A DNA stretch of 64,000 nucleotides, taken from the NCBI GenBank assembly GCA_963833885.1, contig CAWHZU010000003.1, forward strand, positions 62,001 through 126,000, in the 5' to 3' direction. Positions 16,048-24,657 of this stretch are shown piece after piece. Below the pieces are notes generated by a model that did no database searches, was not told where the DNA came from, and saw only the letters and a list, made by a program, of their open reading frames with translations. The position numbers and the translations under genes are program-made. The DNA comes from JASHPR01 sp963833885 (lineage in GTDB: Bacteria; Actinomycetota; Actinomycetes; Streptosporangiales; Streptosporangiaceae). How positions within the stretch are numbered: position 1 is the first letter of the stretch; each line of letters opens with the position of its first letter.

Positions 16048-18639
16048 TCAGCCCTGGGCCGGCACCGGCCGGAAGCTGTCCAGGGCTTCGGCGATCTCCG
16101 CGCGGACCGGGGCTCCGGATATCACCACGTCGACCATGGTCAGCGACGTGTGGGTGTGACCGCGGGCCCGGATGTGCCGCACCGGGACACCGGCGGCGGC
16201 GAGGGCCTCGGCGTAGGCGTCGCCCTCGTCGCGGAGAGGGTCGAACTCGGCCGTCACCACCACGGCCGGCGGGAGGCCTGCGAGCGTGCCCCGCAGCGGT
16301 GAGGCCTTCGGGTTCGCCCGGTCGGCCTCGTCCGCGTAGTGGTCCCAGAACCACCGCATGAGACCGGCGGTCAGAATGAAGCCTTCGCCGTTGCTGGCGT
16401 AGGAGGGCCTGGCGAGGTCGCAATCGGTGACCGGGGCGAGCAGCAGCTGGCTGGCGATGTCCGGCCCACCGGCGTCACGGGCGAGCTGGCACGTGATCGC
16501 CGCCACGTTGCCGCCGGCGCTCCAGCCGGCGACGGTGAGCTGCCCGGGGATGCCGCCGAGCGCGGCTGCGTTGGCCGCTATCCAGCTCGCCGCGGCGAAC
16601 GCGTCGTCGGCCGCCGCGGGAAAGCGGTCTTCCGGGGCGTGCCGGTAGTTCACCGACACCACCACTGACCCGGTGCGCACGCAGAGGTCCCGGCAGAGCG
16701 GGTCGTCCGAGTCCTGGCTGCCCAGGACCCAGCCGCCGCCGTGGAAATAGGCGATCAGCGGGTGCGGGCCCTGCGTTGGCGGGCGGTAGAGCCGGTACGC
16801 CAGGTCGCCGGCCGGGCCAGGCAGCACCGCGTCGGCGATCTCGCCGACCTCCGGGCCCGGGGGCCGGCTGGCGGCGGTGGCCTCCGAGAAGGCCCGGGCA
16901 TCGGCGGCGCTCATGGTCTCGATCGGGGGCAGCCCCAGCGAAGCCACGAGATCCAGCACCATCGCCATGTCCGGCTGGAGCCGCCGGATCACTCCGTCGT
17001 TGCACCGTGACCCGGCCGGCCCGTCGAGCCTGAACCCCACAAAGCCCTTCTCGGCCACCTCGTCGCAGGCCCGGCGGTAGGCGTCCACGCCGCCGACGTA
17101 CGGCAGGAAGACCCTTGGCTTCCCCGGGACGTTGGCTCCCATGTACCAGGAGTTCGCCCGCGGGTACAGCGTGATGTCCGCGCAGTCCTGGTTGTGCTGC
17201 ACCCAGCCCGCCTCGGCCAGCGCAGTCGGCTCGATCCGGTCCAGATTCTCCGCCCGCAGGCGCTGCAGGCAATCGGCGATCCAGTCGACGTGCTGCTCGA
17301 TCGAGACCACCATGTTCGACAGCACCGACGGGCTCTGCGGGCCGGTGATCGTGAAGAAGTTGGGGAACCCGGTCGTCATCAGGCCGAGGTAGGTGACCGG
17401 CCCGTGTTGCCATTTGTCCTCGAGGGTCACACCGTCCGTCCCGGTGACGGCCACCGACACGAGCGGGCCGGTCATCGCGTCAAAACCGGTGGCAAAGACG
17501 ATCGCGTCGAACTCGAACGACTCCTCGGCCGTGTCGATGCCAGCCTCGGTGACCGCCGCAATCGGGGTCCTGCGCAGGTCGACCAGCCGGACGTTGGGCA
17601 GGTTGAAGGTCTCGAAGTAGCTGCTGTCCAGGCACGGACGCTTGGTACCGAACGGATAGTCCTTCGGGCAGAGCGCGTCGGCGACGTCCGCGTCGCTGAC
17701 AACGGCGCGTATCTTCTCCCGGATCATCCCGGCGACATGCTCATTGGAGACCGGGTTGACGCCCTGGTCGCTGAACACCCCCAGGATCGCGAACAGCTCG
17801 CCGGCCTGCCACGCGGCCTCGAAGCGCTCGCGGCGGACCTGCTGCGGCGCGGTCACGCCGCTGACATCGGTGAGCTCGCGCGGTACGCCGCCCCGGGACC
17901 AGCGGGCGGCCTCGCGGTAGCCGTCGCGATCCGTGGCGAGCTGGGTCACGCGGTCCGCCGGCGCGGGGCCGTTGCGCGCGGGAACGGAGAAGTTCGGCGT
18001 CCGCTGGAACACGGTCAGCCGGGTGGCCTCGCCAGCGATCAGCGGGATGCACTGGATTCCGGAGGAGCCGGTCCCCACGACCGCCACCCTCTTCCCGCTG
18101 AAGTCCACCCGGTCATGCGGCCACCTGCCGGTCAGGTAGACCTCGCCTCGGTAGCGGTCGACGCCGTCGATGTCCGGCGTCTTCGGCAGGGACAGGCAGC
18201 CGCTCGCCATGATGTAGTACCGGCAGCTCAGCTCGTTGCCGTCGCCGGTGCGCAGCCGCCAGCGCCGGGCGGCCTCGTCCCAGACGGCAGCGGTGATCCT
18301 GGTGCCGAACCGGATATCCCGCCGCAGGTCGTAGCGGTCGGCGACGTGCCGGAGGTAGGCGAGGATCTCCGGCTGCGTGGCGTACTTCTCCGACCAGACC
18401 CAGTCCTCCTCGAGGCGGGCGTCGAAGCTGTAGGCGTAGTCGGTCGTGGGCACGTCGCAACGGGCACCGGGATAGCGGTTCCAGTACCAGGTCCCGCCGA
18501 CGTCGCCCGCGTCGTCGAACACCACGGTGCGCAGCCCGAGCCCGCGCAGCCGGTAGAGCATGTACAGCCCGGAGAACCCGGCGCCGACCACGGCGACGTC
18601 AACCTCGGCGGGCAAGACCCCGCTACCTGCCATTGCCAT
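16048..18639 (-). CDS. BVMO-like flavoprotein fused to alpha/beta hydrolase
   Basis: The start is the ATG at 18639, with AGGA seven bases upstream. Residues 1 to about 540 form a flavin monooxygenase of the Baeyer-Villiger type: FAD motif VVGAGFSGLYMLYRL, GGTWYWNRYPGARCD, NADPH motif VAVVGTGSSGIQ and FATGFDAMTG. The BVMO fingerprint FxGxxxHxxxWP appears as YRGEVYLTGRWP at residues 163-174, with Leu where the conserved His belongs. Residues ~565-863 are a hormone-sensitive-lipase-type hydrolase with HGGGW (633-637), GWSAGGN (Ser 707) and DPLRDEG. A BVMO makes an ester and an esterase cleaves it, so the fusion would join consecutive steps. The altered fingerprint raises doubt about classical BVMO activity. 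Confidence 0.9.
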   Translation of the reverse strand: MAMAGSGVLPAEVDVAVVGAGFSGLYMLYRLRGLGLRTVVFDDAGDVGGTWYWNRYPGARCDVPTTDYAYSFDARLEEDWVWSEKYATQPEILAYLRHVADRYDLRRDIRFGTRITAAVWDEAARRWRLRTGDGNELSCRYYIMASGCLSLPKTPDIDGVDRYRGEVYLTGRWPHDRVDFSGKRVAVVGTGSSGIQCIPLIAGEATRLTVFQRTPNFSVPARNGPAPADRVTQLATDRDGYREAARWSRGGVPRELTDVSGVTAPQQVRRERFEAAWQAGELFAILGVFSDQGVNPVSNEHVAGMIREKIRAVVSDADVADALCPKDYPFGTKRPCLDSSYFETFNLPNVRLVDLRRTPIAAVTEAGIDTAEESFEFDAIVFATGFDAMTGPLVSVAVTGTDGVTLEDKWQHGPVTYLGLMTTGFPNFFTITGPQSPSVLSNMVVSIEQHVDWIADCLQRLRAENLDRIEPTALAEAGWVQHNQDCADITLYPRANSWYMGANVPGKPRVFLPYVGGVDAYRRACDEVAEKGFVGFRLDGPAGSRCNDGVIRRLQPDMAMVLDLVASLGLPPIETMSAADARAFSEATAASRPPGPEVGEIADAVLPGPAGDLAYRLYRPPTQGPHPLIAYFHGGGWVLGSQDSDDPLCRDLCVRTGSVVVSVNYRHAPEDRFPAAADDAFAAASWIAANAAALGGIPGQLTVAGWSAGGNVAAITCQLARDAGGPDIASQLLLAPVTDCDLARPSYASNGEGFILTAGLMRWFWDHYADEADRANPKASPLRGTLAGLPPAVVVTAEFDPLRDEGDAYAEALAAAGVPVRHIRARGHTHTSLTMVDVVISGAPVRAEIAEALDSFRPVPAQG

Positions 18640-18718
18640 CCAAGGGTCCTTCCGCCGCACGTCAGCGAGCCGCCGGACGTTACCTCGCCTTCACTATTGA
18701 CCGCTTGGCGTGAGTCGT

Positions 18719-19276
18719 CTAGATCTGCAGCAGCCATCGTGCCGCGAGATCCAGCACGTCGGCGTGGCTGCGGGCGCCATGATCGGCGGCCATGAAGTGG
18801 TGGCCGATGACGAGTGAGAACGCCAGCATGCTGCGGGCTTCGGCCTCGTCCTCGCTGGCGGAGATCGCGCCGAACAGCAGGCGCAGGTAGTCCATGCGGC
18901 GGTTGTCAACGCGGCGGAGGCGTTCGGCGACCGCCCGGTCACGCCGGGCCCAGTCACGGATGGCCAGGTCGATCGGCAGGAGATCCGGGGAGAACGTGAG
19001 CGCGCCCGCGAGCCGTATCTTCGCCCTGGCGTCGCCGCCATGGCGCTCGACGCGGTCGAGCACCTCATCGGTGCTCTTCCGCTCCCAGGAGTCGAGCATC
19101 TCCTCGAGCAGCGCCCCCCGGTCGGCGAAGTGCCCATAGAACCCGCCCTTGGTCACGCCGAGCGCCTGCGCCAGAGCCTCGACCCGGACGGCGTCCGGGC
19201 CGCCGGCCGCAAGAGCCCGCAGGCCCTCCTCGACCCACCGGTGGCGGGGCGTCCGGGTAATCGCGACCATGGTCAT
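18719..19276 (-). CDS. TetR-family repressor
   Basis: A 185-residue TetR protein with the N-terminal helix-turn-helix (VEALAQALGVTKGGFYGHFADR) and an all-helical ligand domain. The ATG at 19276 lies at the edge of a perfect palindrome, and a second in-frame ATG is at 19270. No Shine-Dalgarno sequence is seen, so a leaderless transcript is possible. It is divergent from the GT2-like gene at 19310 and upstream on the opposite side of the BVMO-hydrolase gene. Either could be its target, and autoregulation is likely from the palindrome. The ligand is unknown. Confidence 0.88.
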   Translation of the reverse strand: MTMVAITRTPRHRWVEEGLRALAAGGPDAVRVEALAQALGVTKGGFYGHFADRGALLEEMLDSWERKSTDEVLDRVERHGGDARAKIRLAGALTFSPDLLPIDLAIRDWARRDRAVAERLRRVDNRRMDYLRLLFGAISASEDEAEARSMLAFSLVIGHHFMAADHGARSHADVLDLAARWLLQI

Positions 19277-19291
19277 ATACGGTAGCGTATA
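19276..19291. promoter_or_regulatory. Palindromic operator between divergent TetR and GT2-like genes
   Basis: TATACG-GTAG-CGTATA is a perfect 6-bp inverted repeat with a 4-bp spacer, placed at the first codon of the TetR gene and about 20 bases before the GT2-like start at 19310. Size and position fit a TetR operator controlling both directions. That TetR binds here is inferred. Confidence 0.5.
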
Positions 19292-19309
19292 GATGGCATC
19301 CTTGGTGTT

Positions 19310-20623
19310 ATGGATAACGTGCTGGCCCCCGTTCGCGACCTCACGAACTCGGATCAGAATCAGGCGGTGCTCGACGTGGCCTCCGTCCTCATCGAGGGCG
19401 GCTTAGCGGCGGAACGGGTCGCCGACGGCTATGGCCCGGCGGTGATGGCCGAAGCCGCTGCCGTGGCTCGCTCGCGCCGGCGGCTGGCCCAGCTCGCCGG
19501 GCCGATCCACCTGACCGTGGTGTGGGCCATGTACGGCGAGACCGGGCGCATGGTCCCCCGTGCGGAACACCCGCACGGCGAGGACTTCGTGCGGACCAAG
19601 GTCCGCCAGCTCGACTGGCTGACCGGCGGGCTGTCCGGCGTCACCTGGAGCATCATCGCCTGCGACGACGGATGCTCCGACCAGCCCTCGAGCGCCGACC
19701 TCATGACGGAGATCGCTGCGGCCGAGGGTTACCCGAAGGAAGGCAACCGCAGCGTCACGGTTCTCAGGCTGGCCGAGATGATCGCGAACGGCCCCTCGAT
19801 CAGCCCCGCGTTCGACCGGCTGACCTCGACCGACCAGTCCCGGAAGGGCGGATCGATCCTGGCCGGGCTGGCCGCCGCGGTCGGCAGCGGCCCGGCGCAG
19901 GCAACCGGCGCCGGCCTGCACGTGGTCAGCTACACCGACGCGGACCTGTCGGCGAACCTGGCCCAGCTCGGCTCGCTGGCGGCGCCGATCGTGGGCGGCG
20001 ACAAGGTGGTCGCCGCGCTCGGCCAGCGTTACGGGATCGATGGGGCGGTGCTGATCCGCGCCGACGGGCCGTCCACCGAGCCGCACAGCACCGGTGACAA
20101 GCCGGACAAGGTCATCATCCTGTTCCGCCATTTCGTCCGGGCCCTGCTCGTGCCATCCCTGGCCCACGTGCTCGACACCCAGGCCGGCTTCAAGGCCTTC
20201 GACGGGCCCGCGCTCCGCCCGGTCATCGGCGAGATGACGTCTTTCAACGAGACCTTCGACGTCGAGTTGCTCATCCACCTCGCCCAGCGCTACGGGCCGC
20301 AGGCGCTGGCGGTCGAGCCGATCGTCTTCACCGAGGACTTCGCCGCGACGAACTTCCCTTCCGTCGACCCCGGGCAGCGCCACTTGGCCATGGTTCAGCA
20401 GGTCGTCGCGCTCTACGACCGGCTCGTCGAACCGGTCGACCCCGTCACGGGCGAGGCGGCCGACCTGCTGGCCCTGCTCAGGACGCTGGACGTCGACGAC
20501 TACGTGACGTTGATCGAGCACCTTCGCGCCGAGGACGCCGGCGACGCGACGCTGTTTGACCGCCGGTGGACGGTGCGGCACCTTCGCGACATCCTTGGCC
20601 GCTTACAATCCCTCGCTTCGTGA
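19310..20623 (+). CDS. Soluble GT2-like nucleotide-sugar transferase
   Basis: The 437-residue protein has motifs of the GT-A/dolichyl-phosphate glucosyltransferase group: YTDADLSANLAQL (DxD-like metal site), VGGDKVVAALGQRYG and DTQAGFKAFDGPALRP, close to the DTQxGFK signature of ALG5/DPM-like enzymes. No membrane segment is evident, unlike many polyprenol-linked homologues. An N-terminal ~85 residues and C-terminal ~90 residues flank the catalytic core. The ATG at 19310 has no clear ribosome site. It is divergent from a TetR repressor that probably controls it. Donor and acceptor cannot be deduced. Confidence 0.7.
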   Translation: MDNVLAPVRDLTNSDQNQAVLDVASVLIEGGLAAERVADGYGPAVMAEAAAVARSRRRLAQLAGPIHLTVVWAMYGETGRMVPRAEHPHGEDFVRTKVRQLDWLTGGLSGVTWSIIACDDGCSDQPSSADLMTEIAAAEGYPKEGNRSVTVLRLAEMIANGPSISPAFDRLTSTDQSRKGGSILAGLAAAVGSGPAQATGAGLHVVSYTDADLSANLAQLGSLAAPIVGGDKVVAALGQRYGIDGAVLIRADGPSTEPHSTGDKPDKVIILFRHFVRALLVPSLAHVLDTQAGFKAFDGPALRPVIGEMTSFNETFDVELLIHLAQRYGPQALAVEPIVFTEDFAATNFPSVDPGQRHLAMVQQVVALYDRLVEPVDPVTGEAADLLALLRTLDVDDYVTLIEHLRAEDAGDATLFDRRWTVRHLRDILGRLQSLAS

Positions 20624-20645
20624 AGCCCTCAGCCGATAGTCCTGA

Positions 20646-20662
20646 TTCTTGACAGTCAAGAA
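20646..20662. repeat. Short perfect palindrome upstream of DGPF/ECF42 genes
   Basis: TTCTTGA-CAG-TCAAGAA is a perfect 7-bp inverted repeat in the 196-bp gap before the DGPF gene, about 160 bases from its start. It overlaps a TTGACA-like hexamer at 20649. It could be an operator or a small hairpin after the GT2-like gene; there is no U-tract. The rest of the gap shows nothing recognisable. Confidence 0.35.
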
Positions 20663-20819
20663 ATTTGACTACATGCGAGTGGGCCGGACGACGGCGGGCG
20701 GATGTCGAGGACTGCCGCGCGGCTCCGACTACCAGTTGAAGCCGCCCAGCCGGGCGGTCGGCGGGCCGCTCTGGATGGTCCGGAGCGCGCCGCCTGGCAA
20801 CACGCGGCTAGGAGGAGAG

Positions 20820-21182
20820 ATGAAGTACATCGCGATCATCTACGGGAACAAGGAGATGTGGGAGTCGTTCCCGCCTGACGTGATAGCAAAGGCGATCGGC
20901 GAGGTGGACGCGTTCAACCGTCGCTATTCGGAGTCGGGGGAACTGCTCGGCGCCTACGGTCTGGGCGACGAGCTGACGGCCCGGACCGTCCGGGTCCGTG
21001 GCGGGGTACCGGCCGTGACCGACGGCCCGTACATCGAGGCCAAGGAGTTCGTGTCCAGCTTCTTCCTCCTCGACGTCGACAGCGAGCAGCGGGCGCTCGA
21101 CATCGCGGCCGAGTACCCGTTCGCCGCGCACAACGCGGTGGAGGTCTGGCCGATCCTGCACGAGTCCGGCGAGACCATTTGA
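20820..21182 (+). CDS. DGPF/YCII-domain protein, ECF42 partner
   Basis: The 120-residue product starts at ATG 20820 with a strong GGAGGAG six bases upstream. It begins KYIAIIYGNKEMW and contains the DGPF-type signature (VTDGPYIEAKE) followed by a YCII alpha-beta fold. Such proteins are encoded next to ECF42 sigma factors throughout Actinobacteria, and the stop here overlaps the sigma start. Their biochemical role is not settled; they may act with the sigma factor or belong to its regulon. Confidence 0.9.
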   Translation: MKYIAIIYGNKEMWESFPPDVIAKAIGEVDAFNRRYSESGELLGAYGLGDELTARTVRVRGGVPAVTDGPYIEAKEFVSSFFLLDVDSEQRALDIAAEYPFAAHNAVEVWPILHESGETI

Positions 21183-22477
21183 AACCGGTCGGCAGCGACG
21201 TCGAGGACCTGCTGCGCTCACTGGCGCCGCAGGTCCTCGGCGTGCTCTTGCGCCGGCACCAGGCTTTCGACCTATGCGAGGACGCCGTGCAGGAGGCGCT
21301 GCTGTCCGCCGCCATGGACTGGCCGGCCAAGGGGATACCGGAGAACCCCCGGGCCTGGCTGATCACCGTCGGCACGCGGCGGCTGATCGACGAGGTCCGC
21401 AGCGAGCGCTCCCGGCGCGATCGCGAGGACCGCCTGACCTTCGGCGCGCCCCCTGCCGAGCTGGGCCGGTACCCCGGGGACGGGCGCGCGCCGGACCGGG
21501 ATGACACGCTTGCGCTGCTGCTGCTGTGCTGCCACCCGTCGCTCACACCGCCATCGCAGATCGCGCTGACGCTGCGGGCGGTCGGGGGCCTGACCACGGC
21601 CGAGATCGCCAGGGCCTTCTTCGTGCCCGAAGCGACCATGGCGCAGCGGGTCAGCCGGGCCAAGCAGCGTATCCGGGAGGCCGGCGCGACGTTCTCGATG
21701 CCACCCGCCGAGGAGGTAGATGAGCGGATCGGGGCCGTCTGCCACGTGCTGTACCTGATCTTCAACGAGGGCTACACCACGACGGCCGGCGAGCGAGTGA
21801 ACCGCGTCGACCTGACCGTTGAAGCACTGCGGCTGACCCGCGGCCTGCACCGGCTCCGGCCCGGCGACGGCGAGATCTCCGGGCTTCTCGCGCTGATGCT
21901 GCTCACCGAGGCCCGCCGCGCCGCCCGGGTCGACGACGCCGGGGAGCTGGTGTCTCTTGCCGACCAGGATCGCAGCCGCTGGGACCAGGCCGCCATCGCC
22001 GAGGGCGTCGCCCTGGTCACCGACGCGCTGGCCACAGGCCCAGTGGGCGCCTACCAGGTCCAGGCGGCCATCGCGGCGGTCCACGACGAAGCGGCCACTA
22101 CGGACGAGACCGACTGGCCGCAGATCCTCGCCCTGTACGAACTGCTCGACCGCATCGCTCCCAACCCAATGGCCACGTTGAACCGCGCCCTGGCCGTGGC
22201 GATGGTTCGGGGACCGGACGCAGGCCTGCAGCTGCTGGACACCCTGGCCGGCGACGACCGGGTGGCCCGGCATCACCGGCTGTACGCGATGCGCGGCCAC
22301 CTCCTCGAACTGGCCGGGTCGCCCGGCGCGGCACGCGACGCCTTCGACGAAGCGGCACGCAGGACCGCAAGCATCCCGGAAAAGCGCTATCTCCGGGCCC
22401 GGGCGGAGCGCTGCGCCGCAATCGTGCCCGTCGATGGCGGACGGCCCGCCCTCGGCCCGGACCCCGAGCAAGCCTGA
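21179..22477 (+). CDS. ECF42-type RNA polymerase sigma factor with TPR-like extension
   Basis: A 432-residue sigma factor starting at a TTG (21179) that overlaps the upstream TGA. Region 2 (residues ~5-75) has FDLCEDAVQEALLSA and a WLITVGTRRLIDE segment; region 4 (~110-170) has LTTAEIARAFFVPEATMAQRV. The remaining 250 residues are a helical, TPR-like extension (NEGYTTTAGERVNRVDLTVEA, NPMATLNRALAVAM) that defines the ECF42 group and is required for activity in studied members. There is no anti-sigma gene, as expected for the group. The promoter it recognises was not identified. Confidence 0.9.
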   Translation: MKPVGSDVEDLLRSLAPQVLGVLLRRHQAFDLCEDAVQEALLSAAMDWPAKGIPENPRAWLITVGTRRLIDEVRSERSRRDREDRLTFGAPPAELGRYPGDGRAPDRDDTLALLLLCCHPSLTPPSQIALTLRAVGGLTTAEIARAFFVPEATMAQRVSRAKQRIREAGATFSMPPAEEVDERIGAVCHVLYLIFNEGYTTTAGERVNRVDLTVEALRLTRGLHRLRPGDGEISGLLALMLLTEARRAARVDDAGELVSLADQDRSRWDQAAIAEGVALVTDALATGPVGAYQVQAAIAAVHDEAATTDETDWPQILALYELLDRIAPNPMATLNRALAVAMVRGPDAGLQLLDTLAGDDRVARHHRLYAMRGHLLELAGSPGAARDAFDEAARRTASIPEKRYLRARAERCAAIVPVDGGRPALGPDPEQA

Positions 22478-22513
22478 CCACGGAATCCCCAGCTCGCCCG
22501 CGTGCGCACCTCG

Positions 22514-23269
22514 TCAGACGAACTGCTCGCCCCCGTCGACGTCGTATGTCGCGCCGGTCAGCGCCGTGTTGGTCATGATGTGGACGGCGAGGGCGGCGAC
22601 GTCGGCGGGCCCGACGACGCGGCCGATCGGGAGCGTCGCCCGCAGTTCATTGCGGCGTTCCTCGAGCTGGTCCCCGAGCAGCGATGCCGACAACGGGGTG
22701 TCGACGAAGCCGGCCGCGATGAGGTTCACGCGGACCGGAGCGAGCTCGAGCGCGAGGGACGCCACGAACGGGGGCAGCGCGGCGAAGGCGGCGGGCGCGA
22801 TCCCGAGGCCATGCCCGACGCGCCGCGCGCCGGTGCTGCCCATGAGCAGCAGCGTGCCCCCCGGCCTCATCTTGCCCGCGGCGCTGCGGGCGACCCCGAG
22901 TCCCAGCACTATGTGGTCGCCCAGCGCCTCGCGCACCTGGGCTGCGTCCATCTCGAGCAGGGACCCGTAGGTCGGGCCGCCGGCGGTGACCATCACGTGG
23001 TCGATCTGTGCCGGCAGATCCTGGAAGAACCGCTGCAGCGCTGCCGCGTCGGTGGCGTCGAAGGCCGCCGTGCGCTGTGCGCCAACCTCCGCTGCCGCCT
23101 GCCTGAGCCGGTCGGGATTGCGGCCGGTGATGACCACCTCGGCGCCCTCGGCCCGGGCCCGCCGGGCCGTCTCCAGCCCGATGCCGCTGCTTCCGCCGAT
23201 CACGACCACGGTCTGCCCGGCCAGTTCCGGCCCGCGCTGCCCGGAGCCGGGAGCGGCTGGGCTGGTCAT
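22514..23269 (-). CDS. Short-chain dehydrogenase/reductase
   Basis: The 251-residue SDR starts at ATG 23269, which overlaps the stop of the upstream flavoprotein gene (ATGA). The nucleotide-binding motif GGSSGIGLETARRA and an Arg in VVITGRN suggest NADP(H). The catalytic region is atypical: the Ser is in MGSTGARR, but no YxxxK is visible at the usual place, where the sequence reads GIAPAAFAALPPFVASLALEL. A similar loss occurs in some SDRs annotated as oxidoreductases. The C-terminal DVDGGEQFV is a normal SDR ending. Function is unknown; it is the last gene of the VOC-flavoprotein-SDR unit. Confidence 0.82.
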   Translation of the reverse strand: MTSPAAPGSGQRGPELAGQTVVVIGGSSGIGLETARRARAEGAEVVITGRNPDRLRQAAAEVGAQRTAAFDATDAAALQRFFQDLPAQIDHVMVTAGGPTYGSLLEMDAAQVREALGDHIVLGLGVARSAAGKMRPGGTLLLMGSTGARRVGHGLGIAPAAFAALPPFVASLALELAPVRVNLIAAGFVDTPLSASLLGDQLEERRNELRATLPIGRVVGPADVAALAVHIMTNTALTGATYDVDGGEQFV

Positions 23270-24657
23270 GATCCACCCGCGTGGGCACGGTCCGCCATCT
23301 GCGCGGCCATTGGCCCGGACGGCATCGGCATGTCCGCGATGTTCATGCGCAGCGTCATGACCGCCGCGTTGTAGATGCTGGAAAAGCTCGGGAAGGGCTG
23401 GATCGTGTCGCTCAGCACCTCGAGCGGGACGTGCGCACGGATGGCCAGCGTCGCCTGCTGAGTCCACTCGCCGGCCTCGGGCCCGAGTGCGTAGGCACCA
23501 GTCAGTCGCTTGCCGTCGCTGAGCAGCGTGAGGAACCCGTTGGACTTGGCGTAGGCGTGCGTGTAGATGGCCATCTTTGGCACCTCTGACAGTTTGGCGG
23601 TCGCGCTGTAGGGCGCTTCGGTCGCGCCCACCGCCGCGGCCTGAGGATCGGTGTAGGTGACCCGGGGAACGGCTTCGTAGTTCACCGGGTGCGGGTCGCC
23701 GGCGATATTCGCCGCGACCACATCGCCCTCGTACTCGCCGACATGCGTCAGCGGCCAGATGCCGTTGACGTCGCCGATCGCCCACAGCCGGTCGCCCGCG
23801 CGCAGGTGCTCGTCGACCTTGATGCCGTGCGGGTTGGCCTCGACGCCCACCGTCTCCAGGCCGATCCCCTCGACGCGCGGGCGCCGGCCGGTCGCCACGA
23901 GCAGCTTGTCGCCACGCACTTCCTTGCCGCCGTCGAGCTCCAGGACGTACTCGTCGCCCTCCCGCCGCGCGGCTGTGGCGTGTATCCCGAGCACCAGCTC
24001 GATCCCGTCCTGGCGCAGGGCTTCGCTGAGTGCCTCGCCCAGCGGCGCGGCCTCGCGGGGAATTACGCGGTCGGCACCCTCGATGATCACCGCCTCGCCC
24101 CCGAGACGCCGCACGATCTGTGCAATCTCGACGCCAGCGGCCCCTCCGCCGAGCACGAGAAGGCGGCGCGGGACGGCCTTCATGCTCGTCGCCTCCCGGG
24201 TTCCCCAGACGCCGTCGAGCTCGCGCAGTCCCGGTACCGGAGGCACGAACGGCGCCGCGCCAGTCGCCACGACAACGTGCTCCGCGGTGTGGCGGGCGCC
24301 GTCGACTTCGACCACGCCGGTGCCGGCGAGCTTGCCGGTGCCGCGAAGCAGCGCGATGCCCCGGCCCGCCAGCCAGCGCTCCTGGCCGGCGTCGGACCAG
24401 TCCGACACCATGAAGTCGCGCCAGGCCAGCGCGGCCTGGACGTCGACCTGCGCGGTCGCGCCCACGTCACGCGCGCCCTGCACGGCTTCGCCCGGCCGCA
24501 GCAGCGACTTCGACGGGATGCACGCCCAGTAGGAGCATTCACCGCCGACTAGCTCTCGCTCAACGACGGCGACGCGCAGCCCGCGCGCAGCCAGGGCCGC
24601 CGCGCAGTGCTCACCCGGCGCCCCGCCGCCGAAGACGATCACGTCATAGTCGCTCAT
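23266..24657 (-). CDS. Pyridine nucleotide-disulfide oxidoreductase family flavoprotein
   Basis: A 463-residue flavoprotein with FAD motif VIVFGGGAPGEHCAAAL, the redox pair in GGECSYWACIPSKS (Cys-x4-Cys), a second Rossmann motif (LLVLGGGAAGVEIAQ) and the FAD-ribityl segment LWAIGDVNG. The C-terminal interface, which in lipoamide dehydrogenase or mercuric reductase carries the catalytic HPT...E dyad, reads IQPFPSFSSIYNAAV here, so the acid-base His-Glu pair is missing. It is therefore unlikely to be a true lipoamide dehydrogenase. Start and stop overlap both neighbouring genes (ATGA), which ties it to a VOC protein and an SDR. Substrate is unknown. Confidence 0.85.
   Translation of the reverse strand: MSDYDVIVFGGGAPGEHCAAALAARGLRVAVVERELVGGECSYWACIPSKSLLRPGEAVQGARDVGATAQVDVQAALAWRDFMVSDWSDAGQERWLAGRGIALLRGTGKLAGTGVVEVDGARHTAEHVVVATGAAPFVPPVPGLRELDGVWGTREATSMKAVPRRLLVLGGGAAGVEIAQIVRRLGGEAVIIEGADRVIPREAAPLGEALSEALRQDGIELVLGIHATAARREGDEYVLELDGGKEVRGDKLLVATGRRPRVEGIGLETVGVEANPHGIKVDEHLRAGDRLWAIGDVNGIWPLTHVGEYEGDVVAANIAGDPHPVNYEAVPRVTYTDPQAAAVGATEAPYSATAKLSEVPKMAIYTHAYAKSNGFLTLLSDGKRLTGAYALGPEAGEWTQQATLAIRAHVPLEVLSDTIQPFPSFSSIYNAAVMTLRMNIADMPMPSGPMAAQMADRAHAGGS

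Noticed and set aside
22514..23785. 423-residue version of the SDR starting at 23785
   Set aside because: The first ~170 codons are antisense-like and overlap the flavoprotein gene; the ATG at 23269 with ATGA overlap is clearly better.
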